Below are positions 33,203-44,001 of a stretch of 64,000 nucleotides of DNA, one piece after another. The position numbers and the translations under genes were made by a program. This DNA is from Myxocyprinus asiaticus. Taxonomy: Eukaryota; Chordata; Actinopteri; Cypriniformes; Catostomidae. The notes below the pieces were generated by a model. It searched no databases and was not told the DNA's origin. It saw only the letters and a program-made list of their open reading frames with translations. The stretch covers positions 29,368,001 to 29,432,000 of the forward strand of contig NC_059385.1 of assembly GCF_019703515.2 (NCBI RefSeq), written 5' to 3'. Position 1 is the first letter of the stretch, and each line of letters begins with the position of its first letter.

Positions 33203-33958
33203 CAACGGGTCATGCAATGGGTTCATACCTCCATCACCTCAGGTCATCCAGGTATCTCACGCACAATCAAATTAATCCACAACGCTTTCTGGTGGTCAAT
33301 GATGAACAGAGATGTAACTGATTACGTGAAAGCCTGCCAAGTTTGTGCACAATCGAAGACCCCCAAGGAACTGCCATCTGGTCTTCTGCAACCACTACCC
33401 ATCCCGCAACATCCATGGTCTCACCTGTCAATAGACTTTGTTACTGATCTCCCTACATCCAAAAATTTCACAACAATTCTTGTAATCATTGATAGATTCT
33501 CCAAGTCTTGCCATCTTATTCCCCTCAAGGGTCTGCCAACCGCCATGGAAACGGCTCAAGCCCTGTTTCACCAGGTTTTCCGCATCTATGGTTTACCTGA
33601 AGACATCATCTCTGATCGGGGGACTCAATTCACATCTCAGGTGTGGAAACCCTTCTGCTGACAATTAGACATCAGTGTGAGTCTGACGTCAGGATATCAC
33701 CCCCAGTCAAACGGTCAAGTCGAGAGACTGAATCAAGAAATCGGTAGATATCTGAGAACATACTGGGCAGAATATGCACAGAATTCATTAACCCATGCCT
33801 CTACAGGACTAACCCCATTCCAATGCGTGCTAGGATATCAACCTCCTTTGTTTCCATGGTCTGGCGAACCTTCCTCTGTTCCTGCGGTCAACGACTGGAT
33901 ACGTCGTAGCGAGAGGGTATGGGATAGCGCTCATGTCCATCTTCAAAGAGCAGTATGA
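33203..33958 (+). pseudogene. integrase, zinc-binding and catalytic core
   Basis: [10 protein letters not shown] and CQVCAQSK form the HHCC zinc-binding domain. The core has Asp in SIDFVTDLP (codon 33434-33436), Asp in IISDRGTQF (33614-33616) and Glu in GQVERLNQE (33722-33724), giving the D,D-35-E spacing. TGA codons at 33659 and 33956 interrupt the frame, and the upstream TGA at 33200 separates it from RNase H. The catalytic residues are all still encoded. The enzyme would insert the cDNA and make the 5-bp duplication seen here. Confidence 0.9.
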
Positions 33959-34498
33959 AGGCAAGAACTCCAGGCTAACCGAAGACGGCGCCCACATCCT
34001 CGCTACCAACCGGGACAGAGGGCCTGGCTCTCTACGAGGGGCATCAAGTAACGTCTGCCGAGCAGGAAGCTCAGCCCAAGGTATGTTGGCCCATTCAAAA
34101 TTGTAAAACAGATAAATGAGGTTACATATCAGCTTGAGCTTCCTGCTAACTACCGCATCTCTCCATCATTTCATGTCTCGCTCCTCAAACCGGTCCACCT
34201 GAATGCTGATCCCAACTCTGAGACTCAAGAACCACCGCCTCCGCTGGACATTGACGGATCGCCAGCTTATAGTTTGAACATGCTGCTGAACTCGAGGCAT
34301 AGAGGGGGTCGGCTCCAATACCTGGTGGACTGGGAGGGATACGGGCCTGAGGAGAGATCATGGATACCTGCTTCTGATATTCTGGACCCCTCACTCATAG
34401 AGGAATTTCATCGAGCCAGGCCAGAATGCCCAGTGCCACGACCACGGGGACGTCCATGCCGAGTGCCAGGAGTCGCTCCTAGAGGGGGAGTTCTGTAA
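33959..34498 (+). pseudogene. integrase C-terminal domain and chromodomain
   Basis: [20 protein letters not shown] and [10 protein letters not shown] form the GPY/F-type integrase C-terminal region. [20 protein letters not shown] and [19 protein letters not shown] form a chromodomain, which in chromoviruses targets integration to modified chromatin. One in-frame TAA lies near 34048. The stop codon TAA at 34496-34498 uses bases of the 3' LTR, which begins at 34494. Confidence 0.9.
34481..34493 (+). promoter_or_regulatory. polypurine tract of the sushi-type element
   Basis: AGAGGGGGAGTTC lies immediately before the 3' LTR and overlaps the end of the pol coding frame. Confidence 0.8.
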
Positions 34499-34888
34499 CA
34501 TCTGAGCGGTCTCCTGCCCACCAGAGGGAGCCCTCACCTGAATTCTGAACTGTCACTTCCTGTTTCCTGCCACATCAGTTCCTGTAGTTTCATTTCCTGT
34601 TTGCCTAGTATATAAGCCATGCATGCTCATTCCCATATTGCGAAGTATTGCCAGATCATCTGCCTTACCAAGCGTTTATATCATTGCCTTCTTGCCTAGT
34701 GTTTTGACCTGTTTGTTTTGTCTTCTCTTTTGGATCTTCCCTTTTGCCTGTTTGCCTGGTTGGTCTGCTTTACTGTGTTTTTGACCTCACTGCCTGTTTT
34801 TCTGACACTGTGTTTGGATTTTGATGGACTGTTTGAATAAACATCCGCATATGGATTCTTCCTCGGCTTCCGCCTCCTCATCATTACA
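34494..34888 (+). repeat. 3' LTR of the sushi-type element
   Basis: Same 395-bp length and termini as the 5' LTR with about nine substitutions. It retains TATATAA, GCGAAGTATT and AATAAA. Confidence 0.93.
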
Positions 34889-34893
34889 CCTAA

Positions 34894-35159
34894 TTGTGCA
34901 TTGTAACTCAAAGGGAACAATTTAAAGTTAATTATTATTTTATTATATTCTGTACTTGTGTATTCTACTATTTGCTAAATGGGCTAATCTCACAGAGCCT
35001 GTTAAGAATATGTCTGGGTCATATTTCACCCCAAAATCAAAAAGAAAGAAATAGGAAATTAAATATAAAATGAAATTTGAAGATACATTATTTTCATGTC
35101 AGTTAGGCACATTCTCTGTCCAAATTCAAGTTACCTTAATGGAAAACTTTATTCACATT

Positions 35160-35199
<40 letters not shown>

Positions 35200-35249
35200 T
35201 TCATAAAGCATTCTGAGTAAGCACAAAAAACTTTTTTAAATGCTAATGT
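34894..35249. other. flank with (AT)n array
   Basis: Non-coding sequence with an (AT)n run at 35163-35197. No other structure was seen before the Tc1 terminus near 35250. Confidence 0.5.
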
Positions 35250-36518
35250 TATTTATCGAAGCAAAAACGTTACGCAATACCAACTGAGCCTGTGTGAAAA
35301 AGTAGTTGCCCCCTTAGTTACTAAATCCCCAAATCTATGAAACTGCATTCATAATGGGGTAGAGCTGAGCTAGACACACCCAGGCCTGATTACTGCCAGC
35401 CCTGTTCAATCAAATCAACACCTAAATATAACCTTTTCAGCAGCATGAAGTTGGCTAAAAGGTCTCACCCAGTAGAAATTCCAGAAATTATGAGGAAAAA
35501 GGCAATGGAAATACATCAGTCTGGGAAGGGTTACAAAGCTATTTCAAAGGCTCTGGGACTCAAAAGAACCACAGTGAGAGCCATTATCTCCAAATGAAGA
35601 AAACTTGGCACAGTTGTGAACCTTCCCAGAAGTGGCCGACCTTCCAAAATTCCTCCAAGAGCACAGCGACGACTCATCCAGGAAGTAACAAAAAAGCCAA
35701 GGACAATATTCAAGGAACTTCAGGCCTCTCTCGCATCAATAAAGATCACTGTTCATGACTCCACTATCAGAAAAACACTGGCCAAAAACGGCATCCATGG
35801 AAGTGTGGCGAGGCGAAAACAACTGCTAACCCAAAAGAACATTAAGGCTCGTCTGAATTTTGCCAAAACCTTGATGATCCTCAAACCTTTTTGGAGAATG
35901 TTCTGAGGACTGATGAGTCGAAAGTTGGACTGTTTGGAAGACGGGTCCCGATACATCTGGCATAAATCAAACACAGAATTCCACAAAAAGAACATCATAA
36001 CTACGGTCAAGCATGGTGGTGGTAGTGTGATCGTGTGAGGATGCTTTGCTGCTTCAATAATTGAGCGAAATAAGAATTCTGCTCTCTACCAGAAAATCCT
36101 AAAGGAGAACGTCTGGTCATCAGTCCATGAGTTGAAGCTCAAGCACAACTTGATTATGCAGCAAGACAATGATCCAAAGCATAGGAGTGAGTCCACCTCT
36201 GAATGGCTCAAAAGAAGATAAATTAAAGTTTTGGAGTGGACTAGACAAAGTCCTGACTTGAACCCGATTGAGATGCTGTAGCAGGACCTTATATGGGCAG
36301 TTCATGCTCAAAAACCCTCCAATGTTCTGAAGTAAAGCAGTTCTGCAAAGAAGAGTGGGCAAAAATTCCACCACAGCGTTGTAAAAGACTGTTCTCCAGT
36401 TATCGGAAGCGTTTGGTTGCAGTTGTTGCTGCTAAAGGTGGCGCATCTAAATATTAGGTTTAAGGGGGCAGTTAGTTTTTCACATGGGTGATATAGATGT
36501 TGGATAACTTTTTTGCTT

Positions 36519-36525
<7 letters not shown>
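35250..36525 (+). mobile_element. Tc1-like transposon, decayed
   Basis: The left end (TTATCGAAGCAAAAACGTTA then TGTGAAAAAGTAGTTGCCCC) and the reverse complement of the right end (TTATTGAAGCAAAAAAGTTA then TGTGAAAAACTAACTGCCCC) pair over about 70 bp. The 1.28-kb length and DD34E transposase are typical of Tc1. The element ends in (AT)n at the right, so the TA target duplication cannot be read unambiguously. Confidence 0.85.
35445..36457 (+). pseudogene. Tc1 transposase, multiple disruptions
   Basis: ATG at 35445 opens MKLAKRSHPVEIPEIMRKK followed by the paired helix-turn-helix region (YKAISKALGLKRTTVR). NLPRSGRPSKIPPRA is the linker. The catalytic region has GGGSVIV, QQDNDPKHRS (second Asp) and SPDLNPIE (Glu) with 34 residues between Asp and Glu. 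Stops near 35595, 35904, 36038 and 36221 and frameshifts near 35907 and 36280 destroy it. The family product excises and reinserts at TA. Confidence 0.85.

Positions 36526-36572
<47 letters not shown>
36526..36572. repeat. (AT)n array between the two Tc1 elements
   Basis: A nearly pure AT array joins the right end of one Tc1 to the left end of the next. It ends in the TA used as target by the second element. Confidence 0.9.
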
Positions 36573-36575
<3 letters not shown>

Positions 36576-37816
36576 TATATTGCCAAAAGTATTCGCTCAC
36601 CCATCCAGATAATTGAATTCAGGTGTTCCAATCACTTCCATGGCCACAGGTGTATAAAATGAAGCACCTAGGCATGCAGACTGCTTCTACAAACATTTGT
36701 GAAAGAATGGGCCGCTCTCAGGAGCTCAGTGAATTCCAGCGTGGTACTGTGATAGGATGCCACCTGTGCAACAAGTCCAGTCGTGAAATTTCCTCACTAC
36801 TAAATATTCCACAGTCAACTGTCAGTGGTATTATAACAAAGTGGAAGTGATTGGGAATGACAGCAACTCAGCCACGAAGTGGTAGGCCACGTAAAATGAC
36901 AGAGCGGGGTCAGCGGATGCTGAGGCGCATAGTGCGCAGAGATCGCCAACTTTCTGCAGAGTCAATCGCTACAGACCTCCAAAGTTCATGTGGCCTTCAG
37001 ATTAGCTCAAGAACAGTGCGTAGAGAGCTTCATGGAATGGGTTTCCATGGCCGAGCAGCTGCATCCAAGCCATACATCACCAAGTGCAGTGCAAAGCGTC
37101 GGATGCAGTGGTGTAAAGCACACCGCCACTGGACTCTAGAGCAGTGGAGATGCGTTCTCTGGAGTGACGAATCATGCTTCTCCATCTGGCAATCTGATGG
37201 ACGAGTCTGGGTTTGGCGGTTGCCAGGAGAACGGTACTTGTCTGACTGCATTGTGCCAACTGTGAAGTTTGGTGGAGGGGGATTATGGTGTGGGGTTGTT
37301 TTTCAGGAGCTGGGCTTGGCCCCTTAGTTCCAGTGAAAGGAACTCTGAATGCTTCAGCATACCAAGAGATTTTGGACAATTCCATGCTCCCAACTTTGTG
37401 GGAACAGTTTGGGGATGGCCCCTTCCTGTTCCAACATGACTGCGCACCAGTGCACAAAGCAAGGTCCATAAAGACATGGATGAGCGAGTTTGGTGTGGAA
37501 GAACTTGACTGGCCTGCACAGAGTCCTGACCTCAACCCGATAGAGCACCTTTGGGATGAATTAGAGCGAAGACTGCGAGCCAGGCCTTCTCGTCCAACAT
37601 CAGTGTCTGACCTCACAAATGCGCTTCTGGAAGAATGGTCAAAAATTCCCATAAACACACTCCTTAACCTTGTGGAAAGCCTTCCCAGAAGAGTTGAAGC
37701 TGTTATAGCTGCAAAGGGTGGGCCGACGTCATATTAAACCCTATGGATTAAGAATGGGATGTCACTTAAGTTCATATGCGTCTAAAGGCAGATGAGCGAA
37801 TACTTTTGGCAATATA

Positions 37817-37819
<3 letters not shown>
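36573..37819 (+). mobile_element. Tc1-like transposon with perfect short TIRs, nearly intact
   Basis: The left end CACTATATTGCCAAAAGTAT and the right end match perfectly as inverted repeats over 27 bp, and TA flanks both sides (36571-36572 and 37820-37821). The 1247-bp length is typical. The single transposase gene carries only one stop and one frameshift. This is the least damaged DNA transposon in the window, suggesting a recent insertion. Confidence 0.92.
36662..37737 (+). pseudogene. Tc1 transposase, one stop and one frameshift
   Basis: The start is probably the ATG at about 36659-36677 (MKHLGMQTA or the internal MQTA), because upstream codons lie in the terminal region. KSSREISSLLNIPQSTVSGI is the first helix-turn-helix and RSGRPRKMTERGQR the GRPR-like linker. 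Catalytic residues are Asp in WSDESCFSIW, Asp in [10 protein letters not shown] and Glu in [12 protein letters not shown], with 34 residues between the last two (DD34E). TGA at 36848-36850 follows ITKWK, and a one-base frameshift lies in the G-run near 37275-37282. The rest is open to TAA after 37733. Confidence 0.92.
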
Positions 37820-37821
<2 letters not shown>

Positions 37822-37874
<53 letters not shown>

Positions 37875-37876
37875 TG
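37822..37876. repeat. (AT)n array right of the second Tc1
   Basis: Continuation of the AT array interrupted by the Tc1 insertion. Confidence 0.9.
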
Positions 37877-37996
37877 TATATATTACTCAGGTTGCCTTTG
37901 TTTTATGTTATATCTCATTTGAAGATCTAAAACAATTTAGGATGAACAATACACAAAAATAGAAGAAATCAGGAAGGGGGAAAATCATTTTTCACA

Positions 37997-38188
<192 letters not shown>

Positions 38189-38199
38189 AAGATGTTTTT

Positions 38200-38560
38200 G
38201 TGTTCTAAAAAAAGTAATTGTCAGTTCATGTTAATATAGGTAAGTAATGTTAATTATTCAACATTATTGGAAAGTTTTACCATCCATGCAATAGGAACTC
38301 ACATGAACTAACAATGACCAAAACTTTTACAGCAATTATTAATCTTTTTCATTTTACATATACTATAGATTTTTTTTACAATACAATTTGTTAGCATAAG
38401 TTAACATTACCATTAATGCAAAATGAACTAACATGAAGAAACAATGAATAAATTAACATTAACCAAGATCAATACATTTTAAATTGTTAGTTCTACTTCA
38501 TGATACCTAAGGCATTAACTAATGTTACCGAATAGAACCCTGTTGTAGTGTTACCAAAAT
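38200..38560. repeat. second copy of the TTAACATTAGTTAA-type MITE
   Basis: Shared motifs with 25811-26604 include CATGAACTAACAATGA and GTTAACATTACCATTAATGC, and the right end GAACCCTGTTGTAGTGTTACC matches the right terminus there. The left terminus is degraded. It is a shorter, more diverged copy. Confidence 0.55.
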
Positions 38561-39702
38561 AATTGTATTATAGCAACAATTTTGTTTTTCATTAAAAAAA
38601 GTCTATTATATCCTCAACATTCAGACAAAATCAAATTTAAAGCAAAACAGTCTCAACATTTTGGTATATTTTCACAAAAGAACTGAACACAGCTCAGCTG
38701 AGCAGCCAAGACACCTCAATCCAGTTGTAATTTTACAGCCTTTTTGTCAAGTGGGAGGTCTGAATTTGCCTCTCAAGGGAGCAGCAGCCACTGTCGAGAC
38801 AGGCATGTTCCTTCACGCTCAACAAATTATGCTTAATTTCTCTCTTGAGCCCAATTTACCCTGAGTTTTGGTGTACTACTTCCTGTACACCATATTAAAG
38901 GCTGCGGCACACAGTAATGTGAAAGAACTTCCAGTTAAACGTCAAAGACATCCGCAACTTTATTGCATCTCTCCAAAGAACTTTATCTCCATGCTTTTGA
39001 GGGAGGTATACAGATTTGTGGAGAGTATTTTTAATGTGACCTCTATTTTAGATTCAGATCAATGGCTTTCATTTGCAGTCAGAGCTAAAGGACTGTAAAG
39101 ATATTATATCATTAGTTTGTACCATGGTACTAAAAGAAATAGTGTAGACCAGAGAACATACATGTATACAGTAATATATTGACCAAAGCAGTCAGTGTTG
39201 GAGAAGCTACTTTACAAACTGTAACCCAAGCTCCAAGATACTCATATCTTAGTTAAACTGCAATCCAGCTACTCTGCATAAAAAGTAGTTTGCTACTGCA
39301 AAGTACTAACAAAAAGTAGCTAACTACATTGAAGCTGTTTAAAGAAGAAAACATTTTTAGATATGTAAAAGTCAGATAATATTATTTAATTATTTAATCA
39401 GATGTCCTGACTGCATAATTCAAAAATATCACCTAATAGTTATATATTAATTAGGGAGACATTCCATTAAGAAAATTAATCATGGTTTAACTACAGAAGC
39501 CATACAGTGGTTTAACCATGTTATTTGTAGTGAAACTATAGTAACATCAAAATTAACAATGGCTACTTCAGTCATGGCTACTAAAATATTACTAAAAACC
39601 GCATGGTTACTGTATAGATACTACAGTATAATTGTGAATCAGTGAATTGTGTATGTGAACTAGTTTATTTACATGAACTGTCCAAAAGAGAAATATAAGA
39701 TA

Positions 39703-39733
<31 letters not shown>

Positions 39734-40672
39734 GATTCATTTATTTAAACTGTCCGAAATAACTGATTCGTTTAAATGAGCTACAGTGCTACTCGCTGGA
39801 AAATTTTGTTCGCTAACTGAAAAGCTACATGGCAGAGCATAACAGTGCCCACCTACTTTTTTAGACACCTGGGTTCCAGAATTTTCTCCACTCATTTTTC
39901 CCATAGATTTGTTTTTATAAAATCCATTATAATATAGTTGTAAGCAATGAACTAAACCAACAAGCTCTGAGGTCAATCACAACATTGTAATCATTGATTA
40001 CAAAAACAGCAAAAAATATTTTGACTAATTGAGGTTACAGTGAGGCACTTACAGTAGACGTAAATGGAGACAGTTTTTGGAGGGTTTCAAGGCAGATATG
40101 TGACACTTTTCATTTGATAAAAGCACTTACATCAGTTTTCTGTTACAACATGTATTATCTTAGCTGTGAATATGTTTAAAACATTTTGAATCATTTTAAG
40201 TTTTTAGGGAAAACAATGACTAATAAGTTTGCTCTAAGGCAGATTTTCAGTTCTGCCTGACAAGAACGGTAAGACAGACAGACAGACAGACAGACAGAGG
40301 ACAGTTTTTCCAAAGAATTTTAAACTCAGTAAACCTCTTCAAAACTATCTGAATGAAGATTGCTGATGTCTGTGGAATATTCACATCCACTGCAGGGTTA
40401 TATTAAAGTACTCTGATCACTCGCTTGCAAAATGAATTATGTCCAATATTAAGCTCTATCAAGATGAATCAGTAATAAGATGAACTGGTAAGGGTTTAGT
40501 GATTAAATATTACAACTCATGTTAAACTTTAGAGATCTTTTAATGATGTAAAAACTCCTTGTAAGTACCACAAAAAGGTAACCTGCAATTGTTATCTCAA
40601 GGATCTATTTGTAATTGATCTAGCCCATACAAATGAAATTTTTACGTGTTACTGAATTTGTCAGGTACATTT
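38561..40672. other. non-coding with microsatellites and repeat traces
   Basis: (ATT)n lies at 39706-39730 and (ACAG)n at 40272-40297. The stretch 39195-39340 (AGTGTTGGAGAAGCTACTTT ... AAAAGTAGCTAACTACATTG) resembles a dispersed teleost DNA-transposon relic. No open frame has recognisable coding content. Confidence 0.45.
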
Positions 40673-41163
40673 TGTCATGGGATTATTCAGCCCTGGTTTG
40701 TTTTGTGTGTCTTCCCTCGTGTTGTTGCGTGTGTGGCGTTAATTACGCGGCAGCATTGCTCAGCAATGTTTATTACCAGCCACTGACTGATTAACGTGAC
40801 ACCTGCACGCTAGCTCCTTTCCCTTTATAAGCAGCCCTTTGTGTGAGTTGTAATTGTCGGATTGTTCTTGTGTGTTGTGCTTTGTTTCTCTCATGCTCAC
40901 GCTCTTTTCCTATTTTTTAGTTGGATTTACCTTAACCTGTTTTCCTGTGCTCCAGTCATATATCTCTCTCAGTACCCTCTGCATTTGGTCATCTTTGCTG
41001 TCATCATCCCACCTCACTACAGTCATTGCCTGCCAAGCTTCGTCGTCATCTTCATCATCATCGCCATTTGGATTACTCTTGCTATTGGACTGTCTGCTGT
41101 GTTTAACCTCTCTATATTCCATTAAATATAATTTGAACTGTTACCTGCATCTGGGTCCTAACA
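40673..41163 (+). repeat. probable solo LTR
   Basis: It runs TGTCATGGGATT to GGTCCTAACA (491 bp), with a promoter-like CCCTTTATAAGCAGCCC near 40820 and a T/C-rich downstream half. Flanks CATTT (40668-40672) and AATTT (41164-41168) are a possible 5-bp duplication with one mismatch. ATTAAATATAATTTG near the end may hold the poly(A) signal. No internal region is attached. Confidence 0.6.
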
Positions 41164-41180
41164 AATTTAGCCAGATAAAT

Positions 41181-41454
41181 AACGTCATGTTTACTTGTGT
41201 AACCTCCGTTCCCTGATGGAGGGAATGAGACGTTGTGTCGAGACACCTCTGGTCATTGATAAAAGGCCAATGAAAATTGGTGAGTGGTATTTGCATGCCA
41301 TAAAAGGAGCTGGTATGCAACTACTCATTCAGGTTTTATGCTGAGGAGCCGATATAAGGCCATTTCAGCGGGTAGTTCAGCGTTGTGGCAGGAGGGACAC
41401 AGCATCTCGTTCCCTCCATCAGGGAACGGAGGTTACACAAGTAACCATGACGTT
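41181..41454. repeat. inverted repeat at the DIRS 3' end
   Basis: Arms 41181-41240 and 41395-41454 are 60 bp each with about five mismatches by eye, separated by 154 bp. Both contain GTAACCTCCGTTCCCTGATG or its complement. The loop has a TATA-like CATAAAAGG near 41301. This may correspond to the terminal and internal complementary regions that DIRS elements use to circularise. Confidence 0.85.
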
Positions 41455-42259
41455 CCCTATCTGTCACTCACTCGACACTGTGTCGATGTAGTGACACTAG
41501 GGGTCCCTATACAAAATGCCACAATTGGCTGAACTGTGTTACGTGAACTGGCGGTGTGTTGTGGGCAGACTACTGTGTGCCTCATAGCCAGCACACCAGG
41601 TCAACACGTAACCTCCCCCAACATAGTTATGAGTGTCAAACGGCCCTTTGGGGACAAGTCGACCCAAGAGATAGAGACAGGCTTAACCCAATCGTGGCCT
41701 CTTTTCCCCTTCTCTTTTTTCCACTCCTTAAAAAAGAAGGGGAATTATCCGACTGGGCCGCCAGGTCTAGTTAGGGGGTGTCCCTCCCAAGGGGAAGACA
41801 CCGCGGGACCACACCTCACACAAAGAGGGGGGGGGGATATTTAAGTGGAAGAATATGTCAAATGGTCTTTCCAACCATGTGGAGAGTCTTCAAGGTAGAT
41901 CCTACCCAACGGGGGAGGAGTTACTACAAACATGGAGACTGGGGCAGAGGGGCTCTGCTTAAGGAAGACGCAGTTTGCCAACAGGTAAACAAAATAGCGG
42001 AAGATATATATCGCATGGGATTAGCCTTACAGGGAACCGCCACATGCGGAGCACCTACCCCAGAACAGGACTCTTAGTTAGCACGTGCACTGGGCTGGCA
42101 GCGAGTCTCTCCGAAAACTCGACTGCCACAGGGCTCGGAGGAATTCAACCAGGGAACAAAACTTGTGAACACTACTGGGAATTAATGGAGCATGTCTGCA
42201 GCTCAGGGGAGGTGGAAGGCGCTATGTGCAAGCGACACATCTGGCTGGCTATCCCGGGC
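41455..42259 (-). other. DIRS 3' non-coding region
   Basis: Between the recombinase stop and the inverted repeat there is about 0.8 kb with a higher GC content than the flanks. Plus-strand open frames here (for example 41536-41844 and 41778-42077) show no motif and run opposite to the element, so I do not treat them as genes. A G-run (GGGGGGGGG) lies near 41827. Confidence 0.6.
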
Positions 42260-43266
42260 TTATCCGCTTACATTGCGTGCCACTACCTGGGATGAAACCG
42301 GTTTCACCCAGAGGTTGTAGAACCTTGCAAAGGTGTTGGGTGTTGCCCAGCCCGCTGCTCTGCAAATGTCTGTTAGAGAGGCACCCCTGGCCAGGGCCCA
42401 GGAAGCCACTACACCCCTGGTAGAATGGGCTCGTAGCCCTACCGGGGGCGGCATGTCCTGGGCATGATATGCCATAGTTATGGCGTCAATGAGCCAGTGG
42501 GTGATCCTCTGCTTGGAGACAGCGCTTCCTTTCTGCTGTGGACCAAAGCAAACAAAGAGCTGCACAGAGATACTAAAGCTCTGCGTGCGATCCAAATAGA
42601 TGCGTAAAGCGCACACCGGACACAACAAAGACAGGGCTGGGTCTGCCTCCTCCTAGGGCAGTGCTTGCAGGTTCATCACCTGGTCCCTAAAAGGGGTGGT
42701 GGAAACCTTGGGCACATAGCCCGGTCGGGGTCTCAGAATCACGAGAGAGTAACCCGGACCGAACTCCAGGCATGTTTCGCTGACAGAGAAAGCTTGCAGG
42801 TCTCCTACCCTCTTGATGGAAGTGAGCGCAGTCAGGAGGGCAGTCTTCAAGGAGAGGCCTTAAGCTCGGTTGACTGCAAAGGCTCAAAGGGGGCTCTCTG
42901 TAGACCCTGAAGAACTACGGAGAGATCCCATGAGGGAATAAGGCCTGGTCTGGAGGGATTCAGCCTCCTGACGCCTCTTAGGAACCTGATGATCAGGTCG
43001 TGCTTCCCTAAGGACTTACCGTGGACTGCGTCTTGGTGTGCTGCTATGGCGGCAACGTACACCTTCAAGGTGGAAGGGCACAGCCTCCCTTCCAACCTCT
43101 CCTGCAGGAAGGAAAACACTGATCTGACTGCGCATCTCTGGGGGTCTTCCCGTCGGGAAGAACACCACTTAGCGAACAGACGCCACTTAAAGGCATACAG
43201 GCGCCTCGTAGAGGGGGCCCTAGCCTGAGTGATCGTGTCTACCACCACCGTCCAGGGGCCAGACAT
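42260..43266 (-). pseudogene. DIRS tyrosine recombinase, broken
   Basis: The N-terminal core-binding part (43266-42847) has TRRLYAFKWRLFAKWC and STLKVYVAAIAAHQD. The catalytic part carries Arg in LTSIKRVGDLQAF (near 42815), HSTR in GLRAHSTRGVVASW (near 42414), GW in CRAAGWATPNTF and the nucleophile Tyr in FARFYNLWV (near 42310). The Arg, His-x-x-Arg and Tyr residues of the family are therefore all present. A frameshift near 42848 and a TAG at about 42655 break it. The enzyme would recombine the circular cDNA into the genome in place of a DDE integrase. Confidence 0.88.
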
Positions 43267-43928
43267 GGAGATTCCAGAGGTCTGGTCGCGGGTGCCAGAG
43301 GGTGCCCTGTCCCTGAGAAAGAAGGTCCTTCCTCAGGGGAATTCGCCGAGGGAGCTGTCGCGAAGAGCATGAGGTCCCAGAACCACGTCTGGGTGGGCCA
43401 GTAGGGTGCTACCAGGACGACCTGCTCCTTGTTCTTTCTGACCTTGCACAGGGTCTGTGCAAGTAGGCTCAATGGGGAAAACACATATTTGCGTAGGCCA
43501 GGGGCCCAGCTGTGCGCCAGCGCGTCTATGCTGAGGGGAGCCTCGGTGAGGGCGTACCAGAGTGGGCAGTGGGTGGATTCTTGGGAGGCGAACAGGTCCA
43601 CCTGTGGCTGTCCGAATCGACTCCAAATCAGCTGGACCACCTGAGGGTGGAGTCTCCACTCTCCCCTGAGGGTAACCTGCCGTGACAGCGTGTCCGCTGT
43701 AGTGTTGAGGTTGCCCGGGATGTGAGTGGCTCGCAGCGACCTGAAGTGCTGCTGACTCCAGAGGAGGAGACGGCGGGCAAGTTGTGACATACAACGAGAG
43801 CGCAGACCACCTTGGCGGTTGACATATGCTACCATTGCCGTGTTGTCTGTCCGAACTAACACGTGCTTGCCAGTGCTTGCTTGGATCAATGGCCGAAACC
43901 TCCGCAGGACGAGCAGAATTGCCAGCAA
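43239..43928 (-). pseudogene. DIRS RNase H and DAM-like methyltransferase region
   Basis: HVLVRTDNTAMVAYVNRQGG and HIPGNLNTTADTLSR are the DIRS RNase H core. The first part of the domain is missing; the frame opens in mid-domain. Downstream VDLFASQESTHCPLWYALTE and SIDALAHSWAPG match the region assigned in DIRS elements to a DNA N6-adenine methyltransferase-like domain, and VLVAPYWPTQTWFWDL follows. The function of the methyltransferase domain is unproven in the family. The end overlaps the recombinase start by 28 bp in another frame, as usual for DIRS. Confidence 0.85.
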
Positions 43929-44001
43929 CTTGAGGCAGGTGTTCTAGAGGAACACCTGCCCATAGAAACGAGAGGTCGGTCCAAGGGCTGAAAAGATGGT
44001 G

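Larger units (their letters stand above)
29920..34888 (+). mobile_element. full-length sushi-type chromodomain Ty3/gypsy retrotransposon
   Basis: Two 395-bp LTRs bound the element and CCTAA flanks both ends (29915-29919 and 34889-34893). The interior encodes, in order, Gag with a CCHC knuckle, protease, RT, RNase H, integrase with zinc-binding and D,D-35-E core, and a C-terminal chromodomain. This order and the chromodomain are those of vertebrate chromoviruses such as sushi. My hand comparison of the LTRs gives about nine substitutions, near 2 percent, so insertion is fairly recent. It is nevertheless dead: several stops, a frameshift in RNase H and loss of the RT catalytic motif. Confidence 0.93.
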
